NCBI GenBank assembly: GCA_017559445.1
Contig: JAFYSJ010000027.1
Span: forward strand, 1 to 42,955
DNA: 42,955 nt
Source: Clostridia bacterium
GTDB lineage: Bacteria; Bacillota; Clostridia; RGIG7378
Direction of reading: 5' to 3'
Shown: in pieces, positions 24,236 to 31,979 of the stretch
How the letters are laid out: each line of letters starts with the position of its first letter
How positions within the stretch are numbered: the first letter of the stretch is position 1
Program-made: the position numbers and the translations under genes
Notes under the pieces: model-generated
Databases searched by the model: none
What the model saw: the letters and a program-made list of their open reading frames with translations, nothing else
What the model was told of the DNA's origin: nothing

Positions 24236-25963
24236 TTATTTTGTCGTCTTAATTCCCTGTTTTTTGATTATAGCAACAATAATTGCCACAATTCCTGCAC
24301 TTACGCCACCTATTACGAGGACAACAAGTCCGTCTGAACCTTCATTTTTAGACGAATCTGCCACAGCTCCAACCCCATCATTATTAGGTACAGATGTCTC
24401 AAGGGGCTTGACAGGTTCTTCCGTGGGCTCATTTGTAGGCACTTCTGTAGGTATATCAACAGGCTTTTCTGTCGGAGCCGTTGTTGGTGCTACAGTTGGT
24501 GTAGCTGTCGGTGTCGCCGTTGGTGTGGCTGGAGGTGCTACAGTTGGCGTAGCTGTCGGTGCTACAGTTGGATCAGCTGTCGGTGTCGCCGTTGCTGTAA
24601 CTGTCGGCACCACCGTTGGAGTAGCTGTAGGCTTAGGCGTGGCCGTAGGCTTTGGCGTTGGAGTAGCTGTAGGCTTAGGTGTGGCCGTAGGCTTTGGCGT
24701 TGGAGTAACTGTAGAGGCTGTATACTTCGCCAAATTCAGTTCTTTTACATCATATGCCCCACTGTATGGCTCATTATCTATATATATAGTAATATATTTA
24801 GAGCCAGGCTTAATTTCAGTTCTATAGATACTATAATAGTCGCTATCAATTTCATCACTTATATCTATTGTATACACAACTGTTAAAAGCCCTGTAGATG
24901 GATTAACCATCAAAACATCCTTAGGACCATTTACAAAAATCATTCCGTTATAGACACCTATTCCTGAATACGTGCCTGTATAAATCAAATTTTCCTCTCC
25001 TGTCGGTCTCCAATAATCTGTGTAAATAGATATTCTCTTAGTCTCTCCACTAGAAACAGTATTCTCTACTAGAGCCTTACCATCTTTTCCATGCTGAGAT
25101 CCATCTATGTAATACCATTTACCATTTAATGTAACCATAAGGCCTTCTGCATTTTTCCAAAAAGCATTATCGTATTTTGTGGATGTGCAAGTGATCTTTT
25201 CACCATAGTTCGTTGCATCTGACCTATTAGGATCAAGCGTCAACAACCTACTGTCACTAATTAACAAATACTCATGGACTCCTTCTCTATAAGTAAAGTT
25301 TCCAGAACCATCGCTAGCATAATTTGAAGGGTCATCCCATGTAGTATCCACGTTATACCATTGACCATCCAATTTAACCACAACCCATGAGTGATTAGCC
25401 TGTCTACTATATCTATAACAGCATTCAATACCCTGAGATTTAAGCAATGCAATCATAAGCATAGAATATGCATCACAAACGCCTGCTCCCTCTTTCATCA
25501 TGTTATAAGCATCGTAAACAAAGTATGTATAGTCATACTCATAAACAGACACCACATATTCATGAAGCCAAATAACCTTGTTAACTGCATCTAGGCCACT
25601 TGGCATTGCAGACAAAATACTAGATAACATAGAGTTATACTCTGCTATTGCCCCATCTATCTCGTCAGATGGAATTGTATATTTAAAATATATATTAGAA
25701 ATATGTGCTGTAGGACCCAGTGTAGAATAAGAAAAAGCATTTGAGTAATAAAAGAACTGAGGATTAGCATAATAAACTTCATAAAACGGAGCTGTGCTAA
25801 CTGGCCATGTTCCTCCCAAATCTACGGAATCCTTACGATTGGACATTGCTTCATAAATATAATCCTGTGCTGTATATGCTGCCTGCACAGAAAGGCAAAG
25901 GCTTGCCACAATAGTGCTCAAGATGAGCACAACTGCAACAAGCCTAATAATTACATGTTTCAT
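24236..25963 (-). CDS. Secreted, membrane-anchored transglutaminase-like surface protein with a PT-rich stalk
   Basis: Surface protein of 575 residues. A signal peptide (about 1-29, ending VQAA) is followed by an N-terminal region and a transglutaminase-like papain-fold domain at about 125-240. Its triad is visible: Cys163 in GAGVCDAYSM, His191 in ANHSWVVVKL and Asp206 in YNVDTTWDD. Such domains in bacteria act as peptidases or protein-crosslinking or wall-modifying enzymes; the substrate is unknown. After about residue 415 comes a long threonine-proline-alanine stalk with 14-residue repeats (TATPTPKPTATPKP). A final transmembrane helix (VLVIGGVSAGIVAIIVAII) and the basic tail KKQGIKTTK follow, with no LPxTG sorting motif. 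The ATG at 25963 has a GGAGGG site. Single gene, ended by the terminator at 24088-24124. Confidence 0.85.
   Translation of the reverse strand: MKHVIIRLVAVVLILSTIVASLCLSVQAAYTAQDYIYEAMSNRKDSVDLGGTWPVSTAPFYEVYYANPQFFYYSNAFSYSTLGPTAHISNIYFKYTIPSDEIDGAIAEYNSMLSSILSAMPSGLDAVNKVIWLHEYVVSVYEYDYTYFVYDAYNMMKEGAGVCDAYSMLMIALLKSQGIECCYRYSRQANHSWVVVKLDGQWYNVDTTWDDPSNYASDGSGNFTYREGVHEYLLISDSRLLTLDPNRSDATNYGEKITCTSTKYDNAFWKNAEGLMVTLNGKWYYIDGSQHGKDGKALVENTVSSGETKRISIYTDYWRPTGEENLIYTGTYSGIGVYNGMIFVNGPKDVLMVNPSTGLLTVVYTIDISDEIDSDYYSIYRTEIKPGSKYITIYIDNEPYSGAYDVKELNLAKYTASTVTPTPKPTATPKPTATPTPKPTATPKPTATPTVVPTVTATATPTADPTVAPTATPTVAPPATPTATPTATPTVAPTTAPTEKPVDIPTEVPTNEPTEEPVKPLETSVPNNDGVGAVADSSKNEGSDGLVVLVIGGVSAGIVAIIVAIIKKQGIKTTK
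24618..24714. repeat. 42-bp in-frame tandem repeat in the PT-rich stalk
   Basis: A 42-base unit starting at 24618 recurs at 24660 with one difference and partially at 24702. It encodes a 14-residue Pro-Thr-Lys unit of the surface protein stalk. Weaker GTCGGTGTCGCC-type repeats continue down to about 24470. Such tracts vary in copy number by slippage. Confidence 0.75.
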
Positions 25964-25975
25964 ATTATCCCTCCA

Positions 25976-25992
25976 AAAGGGAAACGCCCTTT
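25976..25992 (-). terminator. Short hairpin between the acyltransferase and transglutaminase genes
   Basis: AAAGGG at 25976-25981 pairs with CCCTTT at 25987-25992 around a five-base loop, in the 27-base gap and touching the acyltransferase stop codon. It lies right beside the GGAGGG site of the next gene. It may be a weak terminator or may modulate translation of the downstream gene. Confidence 0.35.
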
Positions 25993-27211
25993 AGTCAAAG
26001 AATCTAATACCCTTACCAGAATACATAATCTTGCCAGACATCATCCATTCCTTGATGCCCTTCTGCAAGCTGGAATTCTCAGGAAGTGTGCTAAGGTCTA
26101 CATCTGGACCTTCCTTGAACAAGAAGTTAAGTGTATCCTCATTGCCACCGCTACGTGGAACGTTGTAATACTCCTTTAAGAACAAGAAAATGTTAGAAGT
26201 ATCCTTAACGAAACGAGGAAGTTCTCTACCAAGCAACCAAGAATCGCAAATGTATGCCTTAGGCTCAAAGTCTGGGAATACATTCTTGAAGTAAGCTCTT
26301 GCTCTAGCATAGGAATCTGCAGCAGCGTCTCTATCGAGCTTGCCATTGGGGCTAATGTGTACGCTGAGAACCTCATCTCCATCCTCAACCACAAGCTCCC
26401 ACTCAGACTTATTCAATGTGAGAACGATACGACAAACCTGACCTGCATATGTAATAAGGTTACCACGAACAATCTCGTCGTCCTCGTAGAAGTTTGCAAC
26501 AACCACATCCTCATCACACTCACCATCTGGCATGTATCCGTCCATACCATACTCACCAGGCTCAGCAATCAAAACATACTTGCCTGTATTCTTGTTTCTA
26601 TATGCCTTAACACCAAAAGAAAGTGTGTTGAGCTCAAATGTAAGACGACCTACATCCATAATAAGACCCTTAACATAGAGAGTGTTCCAACCCATAAGGC
26701 CCATGTTAACCCACTTAGGATTACCTGTCTCTGGATTACGTGAGCAAGTCCATCTAAGCTGACCCTGCTCCATCTCAATCTGCTCCTTAGGCAATCTCTT
26801 CCATGCCTCCTCAGAACGATGCAAACCAGAGAGCAATGTTACTGTACCAAAACCAGGAACCTCTGTGCCATCTTCCTTCTTAGGCATGCCCATGCCCCAG
26901 CTCTCAAACTGCCAATCAGAAGACATGTACATACAATAGTGGAGAACCCAGAATATCTGAGTCAATGCAGGAGAACTAGCAATAATCTGCTGCTGCTCCA
27001 CAAAGGGCTCCATCATATCCTGATTAATATCATAAAAAGCAAATGCCTTAGTAGCATATTCTGCTGTCAACTCTTCAACGCCGTCCTCTGGCATAGCAGC
27101 CATAGCAGCCTCGAACTCCTCTTCCAAACGCTCTGTTGCCCACATAGGCTTAACACCTACTGCCTTCAACAGATCCTTACATGTTGGGTATGCCCAATTT
27201 GCCTTAATCAT
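25991..27211 (-). CDS. GNAT-type acyltransferase domain protein (NAT_N/GNAT_C architecture)
   Basis: Cytoplasmic protein of 406 residues that resembles the two-part acyltransferase family found in Firmicutes, with an N-terminal alpha domain and a GNAT-like C-terminal domain. The N-terminal half carries SWGMGMPKKEDGTEVPGFGTVTLLSGLHRSEEAW and a tryptophan-rich core. The C-terminal half has VLSVHISPNGKLDRDAAADSYARARAYFKNVFPDFEPKAYICDSWLLGRELPRFVKDTSNIFLF, the stretch by which I recognise the family. Donor and acceptor are not known. The ATG at 27211 is preceded by a GGAGG-like site. The upstream terminator at 27309-27336 separates it from glgP, so it has its own promoter or is read with the gene behind it. 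Confidence 0.7.
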   Translation of the reverse strand: MIKANWAYPTCKDLLKAVGVKPMWATERLEEEFEAAMAAMPEDGVEELTAEYATKAFAFYDINQDMMEPFVEQQQIIASSPALTQIFWVLHYCMYMSSDWQFESWGMGMPKKEDGTEVPGFGTVTLLSGLHRSEEAWKRLPKEQIEMEQGQLRWTCSRNPETGNPKWVNMGLMGWNTLYVKGLIMDVGRLTFELNTLSFGVKAYRNKNTGKYVLIAEPGEYGMDGYMPDGECDEDVVVANFYEDDEIVRGNLITYAGQVCRIVLTLNKSEWELVVEDGDEVLSVHISPNGKLDRDAAADSYARARAYFKNVFPDFEPKAYICDSWLLGRELPRFVKDTSNIFLFLKEYYNVPRSGGNEDTLNFLFKEGPDVDLSTLPENSSLQKGIKEWMMSGKIMYSGKGIRFFD

Positions 27212-27308
27212 AGTAGTCCTCCCAAGCTTCTTTAGTGATGCTCATATATGACTTTAGTATATCACAGCTATATATTCTTTGAAACTACCTTTATTTTCTT
27301 TCGCATAC

Positions 27309-27336
27309 AAAAACACCCGCAGATAACCTACGGGTG
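27309..27336 (-). terminator. Terminator of glgP
   Basis: On the minus strand the stem CACCCG/CGGGTG (plus 27314-27319 with 27331-27336) is followed by five Ts. It begins 28 bases behind the glgP stop codon. Confidence 0.85.
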
Positions 27337-27363
27337 CCTAATACTTAAATATAATACTTTATA

Positions 27364-29808
27364 TTACTTAAGGTGCCAAATATCTCTGTTGTACTCAGCG
27401 ATAGTTCTATCACTGGAGAACTTACCAGAACATGCAATGTTCATTACAGACATGCGGTACCAAGCTGCCTTGTCGCCATATGCCTTATCAAGTCTTGCCT
27501 GTGCATCACAGTAGCTGTCGAAGTCCTTAAGTACAAAGTACTCGTCTCCTCCGTATACGAGGGAGTTGAAAATCTCTCTGAACATCTCTGTATCGCCATT
27601 AGAGAATGTGCCATCTACCAAGCTGTTCATTACTCTGTGAAGCTTAGGATTGTTGTAGTACTCATCTACAGGTCTGTAGGAGTTCTCTGCACGAATCTTA
27701 AGAATATCCTCTACAGTAAGACCGAAGATGAACATGTTCTCCTCGCCTACTTCCTCACAAATCTCAACGTTAGCGCCGTCCATTGTACCAAGTGTAACTG
27801 CACCATTAAGCATGAACTTCATACAGCCTGTACCAGAAGCTTCCTTACCTGCTGTAGAAATCTGCTCAGAAACATCACTTGCAGGGAACAACTTCTCTGC
27901 GAGAGTTACTCTATAGTTAGGCAAGAATACAACCTTCATCTTAGCACTTACAACAGGATCATTGTTTACTACTTTTGCAACGCAGTTAATCAAACGAATA
28001 ATCTGCTTAGCTCTGCGGTAACCTGCTGCTGACTTAGCTGCGAAGATAAAGGATCTTGGATGCATTGGGTAGTCAGGGTTAGCCTTAATCTCGTGGTAAA
28101 GAGAAATAATGTGCAATACATTAAGAAGCTGTCTCTTGTACTCGTGAAGTCTCTTAACCTGAATGTCGAAGATAGACTCTGGGTCAAGCTCTACTCCCAC
28201 TTCGTTCTTAACGTACTCAATAAGCTTAAGCTTGTTATCTCTCTTAATATCAGCGCACTTCTTACAGAAGGACTCATCCTCTGCCAAAGGTGCCAACTTC
28301 TTAAGGTCATCCAACTTAGTAATCCAGTTGTGTCCGATAATCTCGGAAATCAAAGAGGACAACTCAGGGTTGGAATAAAGCAACCATCTACGCTGTGTAA
28401 TACCATTTGTCTTGTTGTTGAACTTCTCAGGGAAAATCTCATAGAAGTCCTTAAGCTCCTGATTCTTGAGAATCTCTGTATGCAAGAAAGCAACGCCGTT
28501 AACGGAGTGGCTACCTACAATAGCGAGCTTAGCCATGTGGATCATGTTGTTATTAAGGATTGCCATGCCACAAACCTTGTCATAAGAGAAGTGGTGTACA
28601 TTGTACAACCTCTCTGTGAATCTGCGGTTGATCTCCTCGATGATCATGTAAACTCTTGGCAACAATCTCTTGAAGAGGTCGATTGGCCACTTCTCAAGAG
28701 CCTCAGACATAATTGTGTGGTTAGTATAAGCACAAGTCTTCTGTGTGATTTCCCATGCCTCATCCCATCCGAGACCCTCTTGGTCTGTGAGCAATCTCAT
28801 GAGCTCAGCAACAGCCATAGAAGGATGAGTATCGTTAAGCTGGAATGCGAACTTATCAGGGAACAAGTTGAAGTCTGTGTTGCCATTCATCTTGAATTCC
28901 TTAATAGCCTGCTGGATTGTAGCAGATACAAAGAAGTACTGCTGCTTAAGTCTAAGCTCCTTACCAGAGATGTGATCATCTGCAGGGTAAAGAACCTCTA
29001 CAATTGTCTTAGCAAGGTAATCCTGCTCAACAGCCTTACGGTAGTTACCAGCATTGAACTCTGCAATATCAAACTTGTGGATAGCCTCTGCATCCCAAAG
29101 ACGCAAAGTGTTAACCATATCTGTGCCGAAACCTGTGATCGGGATATCGTGAGCAACAGCCATTACAGAAGAGTAGTTCTCCTGTACGAAATCGTAACTA
29201 TCATTGCCCTTGTGTACATACTTAACTGTACCACCGAACTTGATCTCGAAAGACCACTCAGGACGAACGATCTCCCAAGGTGTTGTGCCGCCAGGAAGCC
29301 AATCATCTGGAATCTCCTCCTGCTCACCCCACTGGTTAATAACCTGCTTAAAGATACCGTTCTTATAACGGATACCGCAACCTACTGCTGGCAAATCAAG
29401 AGTTGTAAGAGAATCCAAGAAACAAGCAGCAAGACGGCCCAAACCGCCGTTACCAAGACCTGGATCTGGCTCTGCATCCTCTACTGCATCAAGGTTAATG
29501 CCCATCTCATCAAGAGCTTCCTTAACGCCATCCATAATGCCAAGGTTAATCAAGTTGTTACCAAGGAAACGTCCCATAAGGAACTCCATGGACATGTAGT
29601 AAACCTGCTTAGCCTGGTTGTCATTGTTATTCTTAATTGTCTGCATCCAGCGCTCAATTACCAACTCCTTAACTGCGTTGGAAACAGCAGCATAAACCTG
29701 AGTTGTTGTAGCTGTCTCAAGTGTCTTACCATAGAGCATCTTGAGGTTGTGCTTGACTTCAGACTTAAATTCAGTTTTATCAAACTGTGTCAAATAATGT
29801 TGAGTCAT
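27364..29808 (-). CDS. glgP: Glycogen/alpha-glucan phosphorylase
   Basis: GT35 phosphorylase that releases glucose-1-phosphate from the non-reducing ends of glycogen or maltodextrin, in the cytoplasm. The 814 residues match the family in length and order. Seen are YYMSMEFLMGRFLGNNLINLG near residue 70, EDAEPDPGLGNGGLGRLAACFLDS with the active-site glycine loop, AFQLNDTHPSMAVAELMRLL, and the PLP site EASGTGCMKFMLNGAVTLGTMDGANVE, where the lysine (about 664) holds the cofactor. The ATG has an ACGGAGG site. It is the degradative counterpart of the branching enzyme at 519-2507, although the two are far apart. A strong terminator follows, and ttcA lies 73 bases upstream on the same strand. Confidence 0.96.
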   Translation of the reverse strand: MTQHYLTQFDKTEFKSEVKHNLKMLYGKTLETATTTQVYAAVSNAVKELVIERWMQTIKNNNDNQAKQVYYMSMEFLMGRFLGNNLINLGIMDGVKEALDEMGINLDAVEDAEPDPGLGNGGLGRLAACFLDSLTTLDLPAVGCGIRYKNGIFKQVINQWGEQEEIPDDWLPGGTTPWEIVRPEWSFEIKFGGTVKYVHKGNDSYDFVQENYSSVMAVAHDIPITGFGTDMVNTLRLWDAEAIHKFDIAEFNAGNYRKAVEQDYLAKTIVEVLYPADDHISGKELRLKQQYFFVSATIQQAIKEFKMNGNTDFNLFPDKFAFQLNDTHPSMAVAELMRLLTDQEGLGWDEAWEITQKTCAYTNHTIMSEALEKWPIDLFKRLLPRVYMIIEEINRRFTERLYNVHHFSYDKVCGMAILNNNMIHMAKLAIVGSHSVNGVAFLHTEILKNQELKDFYEIFPEKFNNKTNGITQRRWLLYSNPELSSLISEIIGHNWITKLDDLKKLAPLAEDESFCKKCADIKRDNKLKLIEYVKNEVGVELDPESIFDIQVKRLHEYKRQLLNVLHIISLYHEIKANPDYPMHPRSFIFAAKSAAGYRRAKQIIRLINCVAKVVNNDPVVSAKMKVVFLPNYRVTLAEKLFPASDVSEQISTAGKEASGTGCMKFMLNGAVTLGTMDGANVEICEEVGEENMFIFGLTVEDILKIRAENSYRPVDEYYNNPKLHRVMNSLVDGTFSNGDTEMFREIFNSLVYGGDEYFVLKDFDSYCDAQARLDKAYGDKAAWYRMSVMNIACSGKFSSDRTIAEYNRDIWHLK

Positions 29809-29881
29809 ATATCCTCCGTAAGCATATTTAAAATCGCAATTTGTCTAATATGCTCAATTTTTCAAAATAGATTTAGCTATT

Positions 29882-30610
29882 CTATACTAACGGATTCCAT
29901 CCGTCAATCTTGGAACGACGAATTGCGCCAAAAATCGTATTTTTTATATCAGGATGTTGCTTAGCCATGTTTTCAAGTAGCAAACGCATCTCTGTTCGCT
30001 CTGTAAAACCGTCATGCGGACATGAATTTTTGATAGCTTCATAGCCGCAAGCCTTCATGTAAGCTATGATTTCCACTTCGTCTGCAAATATAAGTGGGCG
30101 AATAACTGTAATGCCTGTTCTTGTCAATTCTGTAACTGGCGAAAATGTGCTTATACGCCCTTCTCTAAAGAGACACATGAGCATTGTTTCTACAACGTCA
30201 TCCTTAGTATGGGCCAGTGCAACCACATTACATCCATTGGCCTCTGCTGCGTTATTAAGGGCTCCTCTTCTTAAGTTTGCACAAATAGAACAAGGCCTAT
30301 CCCCCTTCTCCACATAAAGAGAAGTAATTTCTCCAATGTTTGTTGGCACCACCACAAGGGGAACATTAATTTTCTGGCAAAAAGCCTCTAAGCGGCTAAC
30401 ATCCATGTTGCCGTATCCAAGATCTATATATATGGCCTTAAGATTAAACTTCTTGGGGTAATATCTTTGCACCTGTTTCATGGCTGACAACATAGTCATG
30501 CTATCCTTGCCTCCAGAAAGTCCCACTGCAACGCAGTCCCCATCCTTTATCATTCCAAAATCTTGAAGAGCCTTGCGCACTAAGCCAGGCATCCTCTTAA
30601 GATAATCCAT
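29882..30610 (-). CDS. ttcA: TtcA-like tRNA 2-thiolation enzyme (PP-loop ATPase)
   Basis: PP-loop ATPase of 242 residues related to TtcA, which puts sulfur on cytidine 32 of tRNAs after activating it as an adenylate. The ATP-binding loop is GLSGGKDSMTML (about residue 30). CSICANLRRGALNNAAEANGCNVVALAHTKDD contains the two cysteines of the CxxC pair that holds the iron-sulfur cluster. The third conserved cysteine is in NSCPHDGFTERTEMR. The ATG has a GGAGGAG site. It is 37 bases behind the nucleotidyltransferase gene and probably shares its transcript. Closely related PP-loop proteins act on other nucleotides, so the exact target base is not proven. Confidence 0.85.
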   Translation of the reverse strand: MDYLKRMPGLVRKALQDFGMIKDGDCVAVGLSGGKDSMTMLSAMKQVQRYYPKKFNLKAIYIDLGYGNMDVSRLEAFCQKINVPLVVVPTNIGEITSLYVEKGDRPCSICANLRRGALNNAAEANGCNVVALAHTKDDVVETMLMCLFREGRISTFSPVTELTRTGITVIRPLIFADEVEIIAYMKACGYEAIKNSCPHDGFTERTEMRLLLENMAKQHPDIKNTIFGAIRRSKIDGWNPLV

Positions 30611-30647
30611 TATTTCTCCTCCACCAATTAGGCTTGCCCAAACCTAA

Positions 30648-31589
30648 TTACCACAACTTTCTGGGATATACTCCATCCTGCACAAGCTTGGAAATATCAG
30701 CAATTACACTGTCTCTATCCTCTTTGTATGTCATGCCGAACCATCTGTCATCAGATGTTTTAGAGGCTACCTGAAGTTCTCCTTGAGACAACATATCGTT
30801 AACCATAATTGGCAAAACGCTTTCGGCCTTAAGAGAAGTCTGATCCAATGTTTTTAGGAAGTCATTAAAGTATCTCTCCATAATAGGCAAAAAATCATGT
30901 CTAAATCCCCAAAAGTTCATGGAAACAATGGCATTAGGATCCAACTCCTTTACTATCTCTTCCTTTGCTTCCTTTCCGGAACTAATTGCCTGATTGCCAG
31001 AGTTATCGGCCAAAATTTTTCCTGTCTCTTTGTCATAAATAATGTTACGAGTTTCATTAACATTAGTAAGCCAGCCATCCTCAATATGGCAAACGCCTCT
31101 TGTAACTCCGCCTGTCATACTAATTGTGTTATTCAAAACATAGGGAACCATTGCTCCCTGGTTAGGATTCTCCAGCTCACACAACATAGAATGAATAATA
31201 TCAAATGCCTTAGGACCATAGAAGTCATCTGCATTAACTGTTGCAAAGGGCTCATTAATGCAATCTGCTGCGCAAAGCACAGCATGTACTGTGCCATAAG
31301 GTTTTACTCTGTCCTGAGGAACCTGATACCATTTAGGTAACTTTGAGAAATCCTGAACAGCGTACTCCACCTGCACCAAATGGGAAATCCTGTCTCCAAT
31401 TGTTTCCTTAACAGTAGGGATCATCTGTTCTTTAAGGATAAACACAACCTTTGTGAAGCCAGCTTTAATAGCATCATAAATGGAATATTCCATAAGCATC
31501 TGGCCTTCAGGGCCTACCTGAGACATTTGCTTATCTCCACCAAATCGACTGCCTAAACCGGCTGCAAGGATTACGAGGGTAGTATTCAT
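30648..31589 (-). CDS. Sugar-phosphate nucleotidyltransferase-like protein
   Basis: Protein of 313 residues with the nucleotidyltransferase (Rossmann-like) fold. The start LVILAAGLGSRFGGDKQMSQVGPEGQMLMEYSIYDAIKAGFTKVVFIL has the glycine-rich nucleotide loop and the following lysine of the family. TVNADDFYGPKAF holds the metal-binding aspartates, and GTVHAVLCAAD is the base-binding stretch. Such enzymes activate sugar phosphates or choline phosphate with NTPs. No sugar-pathway neighbours show which; the next gene is ttcA. Compared with GlmU, RmlA or GalU the length and end differ, so I give no symbol. The ATG at 31589 has AGGAGG upstream, and a strong promoter is at 31631-31659. Confidence 0.8.
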   Translation of the reverse strand: MNTTLVILAAGLGSRFGGDKQMSQVGPEGQMLMEYSIYDAIKAGFTKVVFILKEQMIPTVKETIGDRISHLVQVEYAVQDFSKLPKWYQVPQDRVKPYGTVHAVLCAADCINEPFATVNADDFYGPKAFDIIHSMLCELENPNQGAMVPYVLNNTISMTGGVTRGVCHIEDGWLTNVNETRNIIYDKETGKILADNSGNQAISSGKEAKEEIVKELDPNAIVSMNFWGFRHDFLPIMERYFNDFLKTLDQTSLKAESVLPIMVNDMLSQGELQVASKTSDDRWFGMTYKEDRDSVIADISKLVQDGVYPRKLW

Positions 31590-31606
31590 GTTGTCCTCCT
31601 AATACA

Positions 31607-31628
31607 TTCTGTGTGAGCGTACACAGAA
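31607..31628 (-). promoter_or_regulatory. 8-bp inverted repeat in the leader of the nucleotidyltransferase gene
   Basis: TTCTGTGT at 31607-31614 and ACACAGAA at 31621-31628 are perfect reverse complements with a six-base loop. The repeat begins at about the predicted transcription start and ends just before the AGGAGG site, so it could be an operator or a 5' stabilising hairpin. Confidence 0.5.
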
Positions 31629-31630
31629 CA

Positions 31631-31659
31631 ATTATATCTATATATATAATTATTAGCAA
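31631..31659 (-). promoter_or_regulatory. Promoter of the nucleotidyltransferase-ttcA unit (TTGCTA-17-TATAAT)
   Basis: On the minus strand TTGCTA (plus 31654-31659), 17 bases and the perfect TATAAT (plus 31631-31636) lie 40 bases before the start codon. The spacer is an AT alternation. Confidence 0.75.
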
Positions 31660-31669
31660 ATGCCGTTAA

Positions 31670-31829
31670 AAACACCTTCTATGCTTCTGTTCATCAGGTT
31701 GCTATTTCGCTACCCCATCTTCTCGCCTACATCTCACGATGCAAACCTTGGAAGTCACTTTCGGGTTAGTTGGTAACTACCCTCCCATTGGACTTTCACC
31801 ACAGAGCATTGACATGCCCGTCATACTAC
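31670..31829 (-). mobile_element. Decayed group II intron fragment (class C-like domain I) behind the tRNA-Pro terminator
   Basis: Directly after the T-run of the tRNA-Pro terminator the minus strand reads GTAGTATGACGGGCATG, then TGGTGAAAGTCCA, a stretch ending AGTTACCAACTAACCCG, and CCTGATGAACAGAAGCATAG. These recall domain I of bacterial group II introns, in particular the GTGAAAGTCC and AACAGTTA-like motifs of class C introns, which insert right after terminator hairpins. About 160 bases remain. No reverse transcriptase frame and no domain V hairpin are seen, so it is a dead remnant. Recognition is from memory of such introns, not from a search. Confidence 0.55.
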
Positions 31830-31858
31830 AAAAAAACCGCCGCACAATTGCGACGGTT
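31830..31858 (-). terminator. Terminator of tRNA-Pro
   Basis: On the minus strand AACCGTCGC pairs with GCGGCGGTT (one G-T pair), followed by seven Ts. It lies immediately behind the CCA end of tRNA-Pro. Confidence 0.88.
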
Positions 31859-31935
31859 TGGTCGGAGTGACCCGATTCGAACGGGCGACTTCTTGGTCCC
31901 GAACCAAGCGCTCTACCTGCCTGAGCCACACCCCG
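31859..31935 (-). tRNA. tRNA-Pro (anticodon CGG)
   Basis: A 77-base gene with CCA encoded. The acceptor pairs CGGGGTG with CACTCCG, the anticodon arm CTTGG-TTCGGGA-CCAAG presents CGG for proline, and the T arm has GTTCGAATC. A perfect consensus promoter lies 16 bases upstream and a terminator directly follows. All features of a functional tRNA are present. Confidence 0.95.
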
Positions 31936-31950
31936 AAAACAGCACTGGTT

Positions 31951-31979
31951 ATTATATTTCACCCCTATAGGTCTGTCAA
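31951..31979 (-). promoter_or_regulatory. Perfect consensus promoter of tRNA-Pro overlapping the HAD stop codon
   Basis: On the minus strand TTGACA (plus 31974-31979), 17 bases and TATAAT (plus 31951-31956) match the sigma-A consensus completely. The TGA stop codon of the upstream HAD gene is part of the -35 box. Confidence 0.9.

Noticed and set aside
24264-24827. Plus-strand frame of 187 codons rich in Gly-Val-Ala
   Set aside because: It is the antisense reading of the proline-threonine stalk of the transglutaminase-like protein. The low-complexity repeat removes stop codons, and no ribosome binding site precedes it.
28060-29964. Long plus-strand frame of 634 codons over glgP
   Set aside because: It lies opposite glycogen phosphorylase, whose family match is complete; the plus-strand product is leucine- and cysteine-rich without any motif. 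The same holds for 33339-34967 opposite thrS and 9722-10807 opposite rpoA-rpsD.
31590-31669. Group II intron domain V at 31607-31628
   Set aside because: The hairpin there has an eight-pair stem with a six-base loop and lacks the GAAA tetraloop, the bulge and the AGC triad of domain V.
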